Below the pieces are notes generated by a model. It was not told the origin of the DNA. It ran no database searches and worked only from the letters and a program-made list of their open reading frames with translations. From Schizophyllum amplum (taxonomy: Eukaryota; Basidiomycota; Agaricomycetes; Agaricales; Schizophyllaceae), in contig VDMD01000010.1 in assembly GCA_007026445.1 (NCBI GenBank), positions 186,001-250,000 on the forward strand: DNA of 64,000 nucleotides. Direction: 5' to 3'. Positions 45,405-57,158 of the stretch are shown in pieces. The translations under genes were made by a program, and so were the position numbers. Position 1 is the stretch's first letter. Every line of letters begins with the position of its first letter.

Positions 45405-46629
45405 GTATGCGGTGCTGTGGATCGAGGGCGTCGATGTGGCCTGGAGAGCGTCGATGCGGCATTGAGGGCGGCGGACACGGAGCGATGGGCTATACAAGGA
45501 GAGCTTCGGCCGCGGGGGGATTGGTCTCAGTTGGCAATTGGTGAGTTCATTGGGGAGGGCGGATATACGTACTCAATTCGTGGCAATCGGCATATAACTA
45601 CAGTACCTCTCTTCATTTATGCGTTATGTGATGGGTTTTTTGGAACGGTTTTGTGGGTGGATTCGGTTGGTTTCTGTGAGTATGAGATGCGGCTGTGTGC
45701 GACTGTCACGGTGGGCCAGGGACGGGCGGGCAAGAAAGGTGTTCGCGGGAACAAAGACTTCCTTATTCGGAAGACAATGGATGCGCTGCGCCCCTATCTC
45801 GCCCAGCAAGGATTTGTCGCTCAGCATGCGCTAACTGTGCGTCCTGGGAGCGTAGTGCAGGATCGTCTAGGATCTAGAACGGCGTTCATGCTAAATCAAG
45901 GATAGATTTGCATTGCATGGTAGGCATACACACGTCGTAACGAATCGAGGTATAGAAAGGGAATATGCTAGCAGGGGTGAATATGTAGCGGAGTGTGAAG
46001 GGAAAGATATGTGAAGGGAGAGATATGTGAAGGAAAGATATGTGCAGGAGAAGATATATGGCGCCTCGTAAGGCCGCATCCCATAGAATGTGGGTGCAGC
46101 CGAAATTAACGCCAACGAAGACTGGAAGACCAGTCACGGAGACCGATCGACAAGTCACGTCGCTCTTCCCTCTCATTAGCAACTCCAGGCTCGATAGTGT
46201 GAGTCGAGATCGGAGTGAATAAAGAGGGATTGGGGTGAATACGGAGGTTTTGGCACGAGATCACGCATGAGAAGACGGTTGTATTGGTTGAATGAAGCAA
46301 GTATACAGTGGCTGAGCGGGGTGAGAGACTGAGTGAAGGGAGGCAGAGAAGGGGACGAGGCAAGGGAAGGCGGAGATGATGATGGAAAACTTCAAGAGCG
46401 TGTTTGCTCCTGCTTGTCCGCGCCGGAGGAAGAGAATCATGTGCACGAGGGAATTCGAATTTCACCTTGAGGTAATTGATGAGCCTATTTCCCGACATAA
46501 ATTCCCGCCCGCGAACGCCACGCCTTGCACACGCCGACAGTCGTGGAGGTATTTCAGCCCGTTCTTGAGGCAGACTCCCCACCCTCTGGTCACCTTTTCC
46601 GCGCATTTTACGAGGCCTAAAAGCGCGAC
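45405..46629. other. Intergenic region between the orphan and CHO2
   Basis: A 162-codon open frame at 45417-45905 has no family look and starts in the 3' flank of the orphan gene. A four-copy repeat with core AAAGATATGTG lies at about 46005-46060. The CHO2 promoter should be near 46.5-46.6 kb. Confidence 0.45.
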
Positions 46630-49600
46630 ATGAGCGCGAAATCGGCAAGTGGGCAGAATGCCCTGCGGCACAGGCGCACCGCGAAGGAGCCATCTGAAGA
46701 GCCTGCGCCCGCGGCGAAGAGTCAGACGGAGGACATCGTGTGGGGCAAGACTCCGGGTGGCGAAGGTGCGCGACGCGATTCATTGTTCTTGTTTGCGATG
46801 GTGCTCACCTTGACCAGTGTTCCGCGTCCCGACAACCCACGACGTGCTCACCGCCCTCTTCCATCCTGCGTACCCCAAGAGTCACCTCGACATCCTCAAC
46901 CTCGCCCTCCTCGGATCGCAAATTGTCCTATTCCTCTGCCTCCCCGGCGCGCGTCCCAGCTCTTCTTCCTCGTCTACTTCGCCTTCTGGCGCGGTGCATA
47001 CGACGCCGGGCTCGGCTGGGTCCTCACCAAGCAGAGCAAGAAGAAATGGATCGTGCGCGAGGTGCAGCGCCGCGGATGGTTGGACGAGAATAGGCGCCCG
47101 GAGGTCCGCAACTGGATCCGCGCACAGCTTGCGGGCAAGATGGGGAAAGATTACTCCTTCGACGTGTGTGCTGATCATAGCGCTGCCGATCTCTGCAATC
47201 ACTGATCGCGCTGCAGGAACTCCCGCTCGAGTACAACACCTGGCTCCTGTTCCGTCAGCTGGTGGACGTGATCTTGCTTAAGTGCGTCCGCTGAGGTGGA
47301 ACGTGACCGCTCCACTAACTCGTCCGGCAGTGACTTTGTGGCCTACTGCATGTTCGCGTTCTCCTGCTTTCGCGTCCCGGACGATCTCCCGGTTGCCGTG
47401 CATGTCCTGAGGTATTGGCTTGTTTTCTCCCTCAATCCCTATCAGACTCCATAGATGGATTGGTGGGATAGCCCTCATTGCGTTCAACCTTGGGTCAAGA
47501 CTGAGGCCACGATGTCGTCAAGGACTACGGTTGGTACTGGGGCGATGTTTCTTCCAGCGCGGCAACCTCGTCTTCGACGGTGTCTTTGAGCTGGCGCCTC
47601 ATCCCATGTACTCCGTCGGTAAGACCGTGCAACTACTCCTTTCGCTCCGGCTCAACAAAAACAGGATATGCTGGGTACTATGGGCCTTCCCTGATCGTGG
47701 GAAGCTACGCCGTGCTGTTCGTCAGCCTCGCAGGCCACGCCGCCCAGTTCGGTTTCCTCGTTTTCTTCGAAATCCACGTACGTTCCTCCGCGGTCATCGT
47801 CCCTCATTCTAACCATCACCCAGACATCGAGCGCGCCTACGGCCAGCGCAAGCCCATCGCAAGCGTGCGCCCATCAAGGAGCGCACCAAGACACCCACGC
47901 CCGCGTCTTCCCCGCGCGCCTCCCTCGACACCGACAGCGCCACGGAGCAGTCCGACCTCGAGCTCTCCACGCCCGCGGCCACGGAGGGCGAGACCGCGAC
48001 GGAGACCGAGCTCGACACGGAAACCGAAGGCGAGAGCGAGGTCCTCGCGCGCCAGCCGTACCGCAAGCACCAGGCGCACCCCTCGACGGCGAGCTCGGCG
48101 AGCGGATCGGAGCGCTCGGTCCCACCGCGCAGCCGGCCCCTCTCGGAGCACGACCTACTGACGACGTACTTCCGCCGGGATACGCTGGTGCTCAAGAACC
48201 TCGATCTCTTCAGGTGAGGTTTTCTGCTCTTGAGCTTGTACCCACCCATACGCAACCTTCCTGCTGACCCGCTTTTGCTGACCTCAGGGCCACGGACCTC
48301 ATGTTCGCCCTCCTCGCCGGGTACGGGCTGTTCTTCGCCTTCGCGCCCGCGGTGTCGGCGAACACGGCGCTCGCGCTGCACTTCCTGCACGCCCTCGCCT
48401 GGGTCGTCTTCCACTGCTTCGGGCTCGGCGGCGTCCTGCGCGCGCAGAGCGAGAGCAAGTTCCTCGTGCGGCACTACCTCAAGTACTACCACTACGCGAC
48501 GAACAACGCCTCGCGGGGCGCGACGATCGAGGCGTTTACGAATTTTAAGGCGATTTTTAATATGAGTATTTGTATGACTTATAGTGAGTTTTATTTTTTT
48601 TTTTCCTTTTCTTGAGTGCGGGGAAAGAGATACTGACTGGCTTGTTCCTAGTCTCGCTCATCGGCTTGGTCTGGAAGACGTACCACATCCCGAACAACTG
48701 GACGGTTGGGCATGAGCTGCTGAGGCATACACTGGGTGCGGTAAGTAGTCGCGCTTGATTCCTGTGTTGGGCTATCGGTAGAATCCCCGAGGGCTATCGT
48801 TAGATCCCATGCTGGGCTATCGTCCCATATCCTGCGCTATCATCTAATCATCCGACTTCGCAGTTGCTCATCGGCCTCCACGGCTGGGCGAGCAGGGAGT
48901 CGTACGAGGTCCTCGGCGTCTTTGGCTGGTTCTTTGGCGACTTCTTCCTCGAGGAGTTCCCGGCGCATTTGGAGTATACGGGGATCTATCGGTGAGTATG
49001 AATCCTTTGGTGGTGTTGTTGTGGGCTTTGGCCCTCTGTGCTTCCGTCTCATATGTTTCATACCGCACTTCTACGCATCTCCCACTTCTGCGCATTTTCC
49101 ATCTCGGCGCATTCCATCTCGGCATCTCGCGCATCTTCCATTTGGGCATCTTCCACTTATGCACCACGTAGCTGACCTCTTCCGCCACTAGGTACCTCAA
49201 CGACCCAGAAGTCATCGGCGGCGCGAGCTGGTTCGGCCTCGCGCTCATCAGCGGCAGCAAGCTCGTCTTCGCGCTCGCCGTCATCCGCCACCTCGGGCAT
49301 GGTGGTTCTTGCTCGCTGTCGAGAAGTGCGTGTCTTTTTCTCGTTGGATGGTTGCCCCATACCTCTCCTACACCAATGCATTCTCCTACCCCGATACGCT
49401 CTGCTACTCCATTACACCCCTACTCCATTACACCCTTACCCCTACCCTCACATCTTACGCCACAAATACTGACACCCGACCCCTCCCAGCCCGCACATGC
49501 GCAAGCTCTACGGCGACACCATCCGCCGCGAGGCCGGCTTCGTGAAGGTGATCAAGAACGTGGCGAGCAAGCACGCGCGCACGCTGGAGCGGCTGGAGTC

Positions 49601-51111
49601 GCGCGCGGGGCGGCACGGGCCGGAGATCCGGCGCGTGGCGACTGAGGTGAAGGGCACGCTGGACAAGGTGTACGAGGAGACGGCGGATGCGGTGCAGGAG
49701 TTTTTGACGAAGTGTGAGTGGAGTTGTTTTGGGTGGTGCTGTTTCGGTGAAGCTGTTTTGGGTGGCGTTGTTTGAGCGGAGCTTTTGGTTGGGTGGGCGC
49801 TGCGAAAGGGCGGGCTTGGAGGAAAAATTCCGTATCTAACGCCGATACCAGCCGCCCACAATTCGGCCGCGTCGTTGAGGACACGAAGGTGCTGCTGCAG
49901 CAGTCGAGGGAGAGGCTGGTGATCACGTGAGTTGAATTTTACGGAGCGTTTCTTATGCTCGTGCAGTAATCCTGCGTGCTGACTGATGTCTCTATTGATA
50001 GGCGCGTAGCGAACGACCTGCACTCCTACGAGGCGGACCAGTACAACATCTCGATCCTGCCAAGCGGGTTCGACCACTCGATGCGCTTCCACGTCGGGGA
50101 GCCGCTGACGGTCAAGTGGCAGGCGCCGCGGAAGCACTCGCGCAGGGATTGGATTGGGATCTATAGGGTGAGTGCATACTTCTTTCCTCCCACCCTATAC
50201 CTAAATCCCACATCCCCCATCACTTTCTGACATCCTTCACCTCCAGGTCGGTGCGAACAAATCGAACCTCGTCACCAAGACGTCGTCCCTCGGCATGTGG
50301 GTTCCTGTGCACGACGATGAGTGGGAGGGAGATATGCCGCTAAACCCGGACCGGCCTATCACGCCCGATCGTGAGGTGAGTGAAGCCGAGCCCATTCACC
50401 TCCTTGTCCTCCATCTACATACTAACCCATACCCCTCGCACAGTCCGCTAACGGCACGGTCACGTTCAAGAGTGGCGCGCTGCCGTGGGCGACGGGCAAG
50501 TACGAGGTGCGGTACCACCACGACGGGAAGTATAATGTGATGAGCTTGGCGGGGCCGTTTGAGGTTTATGGTGAGTTGTTGGTTTTGTTGGTGCTTGGGC
50601 TTTGTTTTGTGGAGTAGGATGGCTATTGGGTTGTTCGTCTGTTTTTCTGGTTTAGTTCTGGTGGCTTTGTTGTGTTGTTGACCTTGCTCTACGGTAAACA
50701 GCTAGCTGACCTGGGCTCACAGTCACCAAACCCACGACATTGACCTTCGACACCGTGCGAGAGACGCTGATGCGCGCGGTGCCGCTGTGTCTGGACTCGG
50801 ACCCGTCCCTCATCCCGCTATCTTGCAAGCAGGATACGGACGGGACCCCGAAAATGGGACAACAGTCCTCGTCTGCGGACGACGCCGAGCGCGCCTCCGA
50901 CGATGCCAGCCGCTCGCCCGACGATGCCGACCGCGACCCGGATGACTTCAACTTCTGGTCCGAGCGACAGGCACGGCGCATCTGCCTCGTCATCAAGCAG
51001 GCCTTCGGCGTCGAGTACGTGCCGGATGTGATCGTGGCGGACGCGAACTTGACGGCGTTGGCGAATCGGATCTTGCTGTCGCTGGAGTTGATACGACCGA
51101 CGACGGCGTAG
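46630..51111 (+). CDS. CHO2: Phosphatidylethanolamine N-methyltransferase CHO2
   Basis: An ER membrane enzyme that makes the first SAM-dependent methylation of phosphatidylethanolamine on the way to phosphatidylcholine. Start ATG 46630 (MSAKSASGQNALRHRRTAKE). Landmarks: VPTTHDVLTALFHPAYPKSH, GAYDAGLGWVLTKQSKKKW, ELPLEYNTWLLFRQLVD, VKDYGWYWGD, VFELAPHPMYSVG then GYAGYYGPSL (the methyltransferase core), an acidic Ser/Thr-rich linker, a second membrane half (ALAWVVFHCFGLG, HYLKYYHYATNN, NNWTVGHELLRH, FFGDFFLEEFP), then HMRKLYGDTIRREAGFVKVI and the soluble C-terminal part with GEPLTVKWQAP and RRDWIGIYRVG. It ends VADANLTALANRILLSLELI. About a dozen short introns. Single-base gaps near 46952, 47490, 47550 and 47860. 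Confidence 0.95.
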
Positions 51112-51719
51112 CGGGTCGTCTCGGCGACGGCGTAGGCGGGAGGGGAAGGAGACGGAGGGAAGGGGTTGGCGTAGGTGAAGTTGGTGGGAGGTGAACAAGT
51201 GCACGTAGAAGGGAGAGGAAGTCGCGATAGGGCAGGGTCTGTAAAAGGACGGAGATTTAGATGGGACGGACGGATCTAGAAGGAGTACAGCTAGATACAC
51301 TCGACATGGGACGTGTTCATGACGGTAACGACTAGAATGACACGCGATGCTTTCAAATGGGTACTAAAGGCGCGACATCGTGCAAAGCTGAATGTTCTAG
51401 TGAATCAATTGCCTGAAAGCTGGGAGGCCGTCCAGAGGCCGTGCGCCTTTGTTCCCCCGATCGCACGTGTGAGGCTGTCAATGTAGCCTGAGAATGGCTT
51501 CGCTGCGCTAGATCTTGCGCTCTACGTAGTAGTCTACGGTGTGACGTGTGACACCCACGTAGCCAAATTCATTGTTCCCTCTTTGGGTATCTCATCCTAA
51601 CTTGTCCTGAACCCCGTATGTGCATAAAGGAATGCCCGCAATTCGCTCGAATGGCCGTCGGCTGGTATATAAGCTCCTGAGAGGGCAGTATGGGCATTTT
51701 ACAGCAACCGCATCTGACT
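51112..51719. other. CHO2 3' flank and F-box gene promoter region
   Basis: No gene is seen. The F-box gene TATA box lies at 51666. Confidence 0.5.
51666..51673 (+). promoter_or_regulatory. TATA box of the F-box gene
   Basis: TATATAAG, 54 bp upstream of ATG 51720. Confidence 0.65.
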
Positions 51720-53817
51720 ATGTCCCACCACTATCCGTATGGCGTGCAGGAAACGTCTCATCGCTCTACGCAGGCGCAGGATAACGGGAGAATGACCGGA
51801 ATGTATCAGAACAATGTGCGTCCAATACTACTGCTCTTTGATAGTCTTTAACGACCTTGTAGCATCTGAACGCGTTTGCGATGCCAGTGGTTCGCGCCTA
51901 CCCTCACGCCCATGCGCAGGCCGCATCTGCTCGTCAGCATGATATGAGCGCCGGCGATGCGGCGTCTTGCTGGGAGATGCCCTCCAATCACGCCTTGATA
52001 CCTCTACCAGGACCTTCTGCATACTGTCCGTCGATGGCCTCTTCGATACTCGCGCGCCAGCAAGGACTTCCCACAGCGTACGGTGATCACCAGCACGCCG
52101 GCTACATGCTTATCCCTCCTTCCGATATGGGCGTACATACGCCTCCTTCGAAGTACACCTACTCGGGCCTTCCGGAGTACCAGCCGCCATGGTCGATGCC
52201 GTCGCTCCCATCCATTCCGCACGTACATCGAGGACGTGGGCCTTATACACCTCCCATCAGCCGACTTCCCCCTGAAGTCTTGTCTCTCGCTTTTCTCCAT
52301 ACCACCCCTTTCCAGCTCTCCGACGCTACTACAAGCCCACGTGCCATGCCTGTTGTTCTCAGCCATGTCTGCAGCTACTGGAGAGCTGTTGCAATCGACC
52401 TACCGCATCTCTGGCTGTGGCTCTCTCTTTCGTCGTGTCCTACGCGATACGATCATTGCCGCATGGAGCTTGCGCAAGTGTACATGGACAGGGCGAAGGG
52501 AATGGGCATGGTCGTCCATTACCGTGACACCGAGGCGGATATGGACTCACAGCAGGAGTCCTTCCGGGCCTACTGCCTCGGAATGGGAGTCAGGTGTGCG
52601 CGTGCCGAAGAACGCTGTTTCTGCGCACTCGACCTCATCATTGCGAGAATCGCGGAGATACGTGTTCTCGAGCTCGTCGTCGGACACGCATCAATTTTTC
52701 GATTGTGTGCTATCCCTCTCTTGTCCTTGACTTCGTTGCGGAACCTCACCGTCTGGTTTCTCGAGGGAGGCGAAGCGGTTCGGACGCTCTCAAACCTCGT
52801 GTCGTCGCCAGCCATACGGCACTTGACATGGGCCCCTACCTCGGAGCTTGTACTATCCCTCCTCCACCCAATGTACCATGGGCCCAGCTCGACACCGTGC
52901 ATCTGTATGAGGCGTCCATCACCATAACAGAATTTCTTCATATGCTAGCCATGGGCCAACAACTCAGGGACGCCTTCGTACGCTTGGCTCCTGACCTCTA
53001 CCTTTCAAACCCCTTCAGCAGCGTATCAGTCAGCAGATGCTCGAGAGGCTCGCTGTCTACGGAGAGGACCCGCTTGACGATGCATTTAATCATCTGCATC
53101 TCCCGTCCCTGCGCGACTTTTCTTTGCAATCTCGGATGACCAACAGGATGTCTGGCCGTTCTATGACCCGCTGTCTCTGTATCACTTCGTCGAAGGGATC
53201 ACTCCTGGCTCGAGTCGTTCAAATTGTTGCCAGGCGGAACCATGATGGAGGACACACTCGTACAAATCCTTAGCCTCCCGCAGATGTCAAGACTCAAGTA
53301 CCTCCACTTGAGGCTATCCCTCGTCAGCGACCTATTCTTCTCGTACTTGAAGGTAGCACCAGAAAGGCCGATTCTCCAGCATCTTCGGGAACTGCGTATT
53401 GCCAAATGCGCTACCCAGGACGGCACGATAGGACGCATGATACGGTCGCGTCACAAGTACTCTTATCCCCTCCGTCACCTTCACATGTCTTTCATGCGCC
53501 AGGAAGAAGGTCTTCATCAGCAGGACAGAGCAGAGTTTCGAAGGCTGCGGGATATGGTATCTATATTCGAGATAGCTACTGACTCCGACTATAACCAGTC
53601 TACGTATCACCGAAACTTCAGTGAGAAGAGACGACTGATTAACGAATACATAGACGATCCAGATCACTGTACTTGGATCCCCCATTTCAACCGTTCGCCT
53701 ACAGCACTCCCAACGACGCGTGCAGAACTGCCGCTCTATTTTGACGTACCATGCGTCACTGGACTCGATCTGAACGCTGCCCTTAACCTTGTGCGCCTGT
53801 CGAAGAAGGTAAAGTAG
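51720..53817 (+). CDS. F-box protein with leucine-rich C-terminal region
   Basis: Probably an SCF ubiquitin-ligase receptor. Exon 1 is 51720-51815 (MSHHYPYGVQETSHRSTQAQ), the intron is 51816-51862, and exon 2 runs on from HLNAFAMPVVRAY. A disordered His/Pro/Tyr-rich N-terminus precedes the F-box: ISRLPPEVLSLAFLHTTPFQ, then VVLSHVCSYWRAVAIDLPHL followed by LWLWLSL. LRR-like strands follow (IRVLELVVGH, LTSLRNLTVWFLEGG, PQMSRLKYLHLRLSL, LQHLRELRIAKCA). Frame changes are needed near 52865, 53010, 53110 and 53215. The protein ends LVRLSKKVK at 53817, overlapping the end of the convergent minus-strand frame by about 80 bases. Such F-box families are greatly expanded in Agaricomycetes. Confidence 0.78.
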
Positions 53818-54134
53818 GCTCGTTCGTCATCCCACAAATGGACAGCACATTGCGGCGCATACGTGACTTGGAGTTGCTCCAGTGCGACCGCATCGAGATC
53901 GTCCATTACCCCTTGCAGTGAGACCTCAGTCCTGCCTATGAAAAGTTTCTGGAGCATGGGTGCTTCGATGGTCGTCCAATCTTGTCGGTTTCGCCCAGAG
54001 TCCGCCGTGATGCATGCAAAGACGCTACGTAGGTTGGACGCGCGACGCAGGATGTTATGCAGATCGTTGATAGAGATAGGTTGTGTGACCTCCATGCTCC
54101 GCACGTTTTCCCATGATTCCAAAACAGAGATCAT
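53736..54134 (-). CDS. LRR-like fragment of an F-box-type protein, or C-terminus of the Pro-rich gene
   Basis: A 132-codon frame with MISVLESWENVRSMEVTQPI, LHNILRRASNLRSVFACITA, EAPMLQKLFIGRTEVSLQGV and LEQLQVTYAPQCAVHLWDDE, the leucine periodicity typical of basidiomycete F-box/LRR C-termini. It starts within the end of the Pro-rich frame (54131), so a one-base error could join them into a single gene. No F-box is visible upstream. Confidence 0.5.
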   Translation of the reverse strand: MISVLESWENVRSMEVTQPISINDLHNILRRASNLRSVFACITADSGRNRQDWTTIEAPMLQKLFIGRTEVSLQGVMDDLDAVALEQLQVTYAPQCAVHLWDDERAYFTFFDRRTRLRAAFRSSPVTHGTSK

Positions 54135-55016
54135 GCAGACGCCGTCGGCGCGCCTGAAGGCCGCGGGATGGTCAATGAAACATGACCTTCCTTGTTTCCA
54201 TCATGATTAGCAAGGCTGAGAGGCGAAGGGCCGCGCGCCGCATAATCCGTGGCCGCTTGACCCATAGCTGGCCTCCGAATGGGCATGTCGTTACCCGCGG
54301 CTGGAGGCTGAGGGACTTGACGGGTTTGAGGCGCTGTCGGAGAAGACAGCGCAACATGGGGCGCTGGAGGCGGTACAGGCGGCGAAATGCGCTCGGCTTG
54401 CCTAGCTGAAGTGTTGTGTGGTCGGCCTTGACGGGGAGCGTACGGAGGAAACGACACATGAGCAGGGGGAGGAGGAGGAGGTTGGGCTTGTCGACCTTGA
54501 TTGTTGTACGGAGCGGGAGCTTGTGCTTGTGCTGACATCGGGTGCTGCAAATGAGGCGGGTGCCTCGAATGTGCTGTGCCACCACATGACGCAGCAGGCT
54601 CTTCCGAAAGCCTCGGCTGATACTGTGTACCGGAGTTCCAGGCAGGCGAACTTTCCGGCAGGGGCCTGGTATCCATCCTGGGCGCGAAGGGCGTTGACAG
54701 ATAGGCATCGCTCCCATATGGGTCATGGAGGGGAGGAGGTGGTGGTACGGCTGGTACCACACGAATTGGCGGATTATGATACTGGTCATCGGTACGGAGA
54801 GAAGACCGCTGATATCCCCGCGGCCGATGCAGGGTGTATGTCTGTGTGGACGGTGAATCCTGATCCCGGAAGCCTGAGGTGGGATACGCCCTCGGGTCTT
54901 CCCTCTCGGTGGTTCTGTCCGTCGGTTGCATTCCCAGAGCCCAATGAACGTCATCCGTATGGGGCTGGGGACAACCCTTTGGTGGCTGAAGTCGATTATT
55001 ACTATAAGAGAACATG
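54131..55016 (-). CDS. Proline-rich protein, function unknown
   Basis: An unbroken frame from ATG 55016 (MFSYSNNRLQPPKGCPQPHT); an in-frame ATG at 55084 is an alternative. The composition is Pro, Ser, Gln and His, with poly-Pro runs (VPAVPPPPPL, QAQPPPPPPAH) and tyrosines. No membrane span, signal or known motif. The C-terminus (VSLTIPRPSGAPTASA) abuts the LRR-like frame. The low-complexity N-terminus resembles that of the convergent F-box gene, so a rearranged paralogue is possible. Confidence 0.5.
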
Positions 55017-55084
55017 AATGTGTATAGGTACAGCTGGTGGCAGGTCAGCCTCAGCGTTTTCACATACCGATCATAGACACACAC

Positions 55085-56042
55085 CGTGATGAGTTACGAG
55101 TATGACAAGCGCCAGGCCGTCGTGTTCGTAGTCGTACTAAGTGGCTGCGTCGGTTCGTGTATCGCCTGTTCGCTGATGAAGTACGTCGCTGCGGTGGAGC
55201 CTTCAAGGATCGTAAGACATGAAAGCTGGTGAGGTGGACCCCGACTGCAGCGTTGTCCTCGTATAAATACCAGTTGTGCCACAAATGTCGCTTTGCTTAT
55301 TGTTGTGCTGACCCGAAAGAACAACAGGAAGGAAGTGCGTTGGAACGGCAAGAGCATAAGGATCCCGGTGTCAGTCGACTGCTTATTGTTCAGAGTTCTT
55401 CAAGGACCCTCGCCCCCGGCTGCACGGTTCGGTCCCTTCCCTCGTCCCGACGCAACAAAACATAATTGAGAATATATTGGTTGGATGTCTCTGGCCATGC
55501 GCTTTGTCGCAGCGCACTGAAATCGAGAGCCAGCGGTTGATGTGGAATGTCGAGAAGGAAAGGCGTGACGTGTGACGCACACCATCCTTTGTTCCTCTTT
55601 CAAAAGTACTCACTGCAGTCTGCGTGTAGGGACTCTGCTCGGCCGACGTGACTGGCAGGCGCGCGGGAGACTGTTTAGCGACGTCGATGTAAGCGATGCG
55701 CTCACCGATTTACTCGTCGGTGAAAACGTCAACGAGTATGCAGAGTCGACCTCGAGTAGCGAAGCGGATTGGCGCCGGACACATATAGTGATAGCCTGCC
55801 GCCCAAGACAGAGGCGCGGCGCGCGGTAGGCAAGTGCGAGGCGTCATTGGCGACAATATGAATTCCGGCGAGGGAGTACGTGAGCTACTATTCCAAGAAG
55901 TGAAACGATGGCCCGGAGCTCGAAGAATAAGCGTCAAAGCGCAGAACAGGAAAAGAGGACGGCGAGAAGCTGGCTGCAACATCGAGGTGGTTCATGGAAT
56001 TCCAAGATAATGCCTGCTAGGAATATGGGTGAATACAGACGG
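55085..56042. other. Intergenic region
   Basis: No gene, RNA or repeat could be supported. 55910-56042 is the 3' flank of the kinase-like gene that ends at 56043. Confidence 0.4.
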
Positions 56043-57118
56043 TCAGGGACGTGGCACAAAGTTATGCAGCATCGGGAAAGTAGGATATATGTACAGGAGA
56101 AGCCTTTTGTAGTGCGCTTTGCAACGCAGGAACCGTCTGCAAATCCCCAGCACGTCGTGGATTCTGGCAAGGCCGGGGTCGTTCATGAGCCCCGTCTTTG
56201 CCAAATGAGCAGGCGCGTCGTTGGTCCAGTCAATGAGCACGACCCGATTGTGCGCGAGATCGACAAGGATGTGCGCGTCGCGGATGTCACGGTGGCGGAT
56301 GTTGACGGCGTGCGCGTTCGTGATCGTCTCGATGGCGCTCTGGAACTGGGCACGTGGATAAGCCAAATAGCATAGATGGTACAACTGAAGCGTAAGACGA
56401 ACCAGGGCAAAGTATTTTTCGTAGTTCAGGTATTCCATGAATGCGGGAATATGTGGCGCGTCGTCATCGGGGTAATTGAGGCCCAGGGCATCCCTAATTT
56501 CCCAAAGGCAGGGGGCCGAGATATACTCCAAAGCGAGCACACTGACAAGCTCGCCCCACGGTGCGGTGACCTTGAGCATGATTTGATCATTTGGATGGAC
56601 CTTCGTCTGATCGACGCAGTACTCACCTTGTGTGCGCCGTAGAAATACGGGACAGTGCAGCCTTGTTGCTTGGCAAGCGCGTTATAAGCGGCGGCCTGAT
56701 ACGCTACTATGTCTTCTGGATAGAAGTATGAAGCCCACATGATGTGTTCCTCTGTCAATTCCTCCGACGGCAGGTCCAGCTGGCTCGGGATGATGAACTT
56801 GAGGACCAGCTCGGCGCCTTCAACGTCGCTCCCGCGCGAGATCTGTCTCGCCACCCAGACCTGGGAGTAGTAGTTGTCCCCTTGCTGAAGGGGCCTGCAA
56901 AGCACGAAGGTGGCCTGTGTCGAGAAGGGAAAACAAGGCGCATCGCGTGCGCCCGCTCGGTCGAGCGGGGGCGGCTCCACGAGGGCGAGGTCGAAAGTCG
57001 AGCCCTCACGCAAGGGCGAGTGGTTTGAGGCTTTGTCGAAGGCAGCCATGCGCTTCCAGTATTCCATGATGGAGCTGGGGTTTCCCGCAACGAATGGGCG
57101 AGTGGTGGCGTCGGACAT
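56043..57118 (-). CDS. Kinase-fold (APH-like) protein, intact copy 4
   Basis: The only paralogue without a frame break. Exons 57118-56627, 56570-56403 and 56345-56043 give 320 residues, all phases consistent. The N-lobe has NYYSQVWVARQISRGSDVEG and LVLKFIIPSQL (candidate ATP Lys in the VLKF strand), then EDIVAYQAAAYNALAKQQG. The hinge region is VLALEYISAPCLWEI. The C-lobe carries HRDIRDAHILVD (HxD loop, loop Asn replaced by His) and VVLIDWTND (the metal-binding Asp as in APH/choline kinases, not a DFG), then helices ending MLHNFVPRP. Substrate and pathway are unknown. It may be a small-molecule or atypical protein kinase, or a pseudokinase. Confidence 0.72.
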
Positions 57119-57150
57119 GGCTTGTGATCGAATGAAACGCACCCCGCTCT

Positions 57151-57158
57151 CGTTTATA
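57151..57158 (-). promoter_or_regulatory. Conserved TATA-ACGAGAG core promoter, copy 4
   Basis: TATAAACG followed by AGAGC, 33 bp upstream of ATG 57118, matching copies 1 and 2. Confidence 0.55.

Noticed and set aside
45417..45905. 162-codon frame after the orphan gene
   Set aside because: It starts in the 3' flank of that gene, has no family resemblance and no promoter; probably chance.
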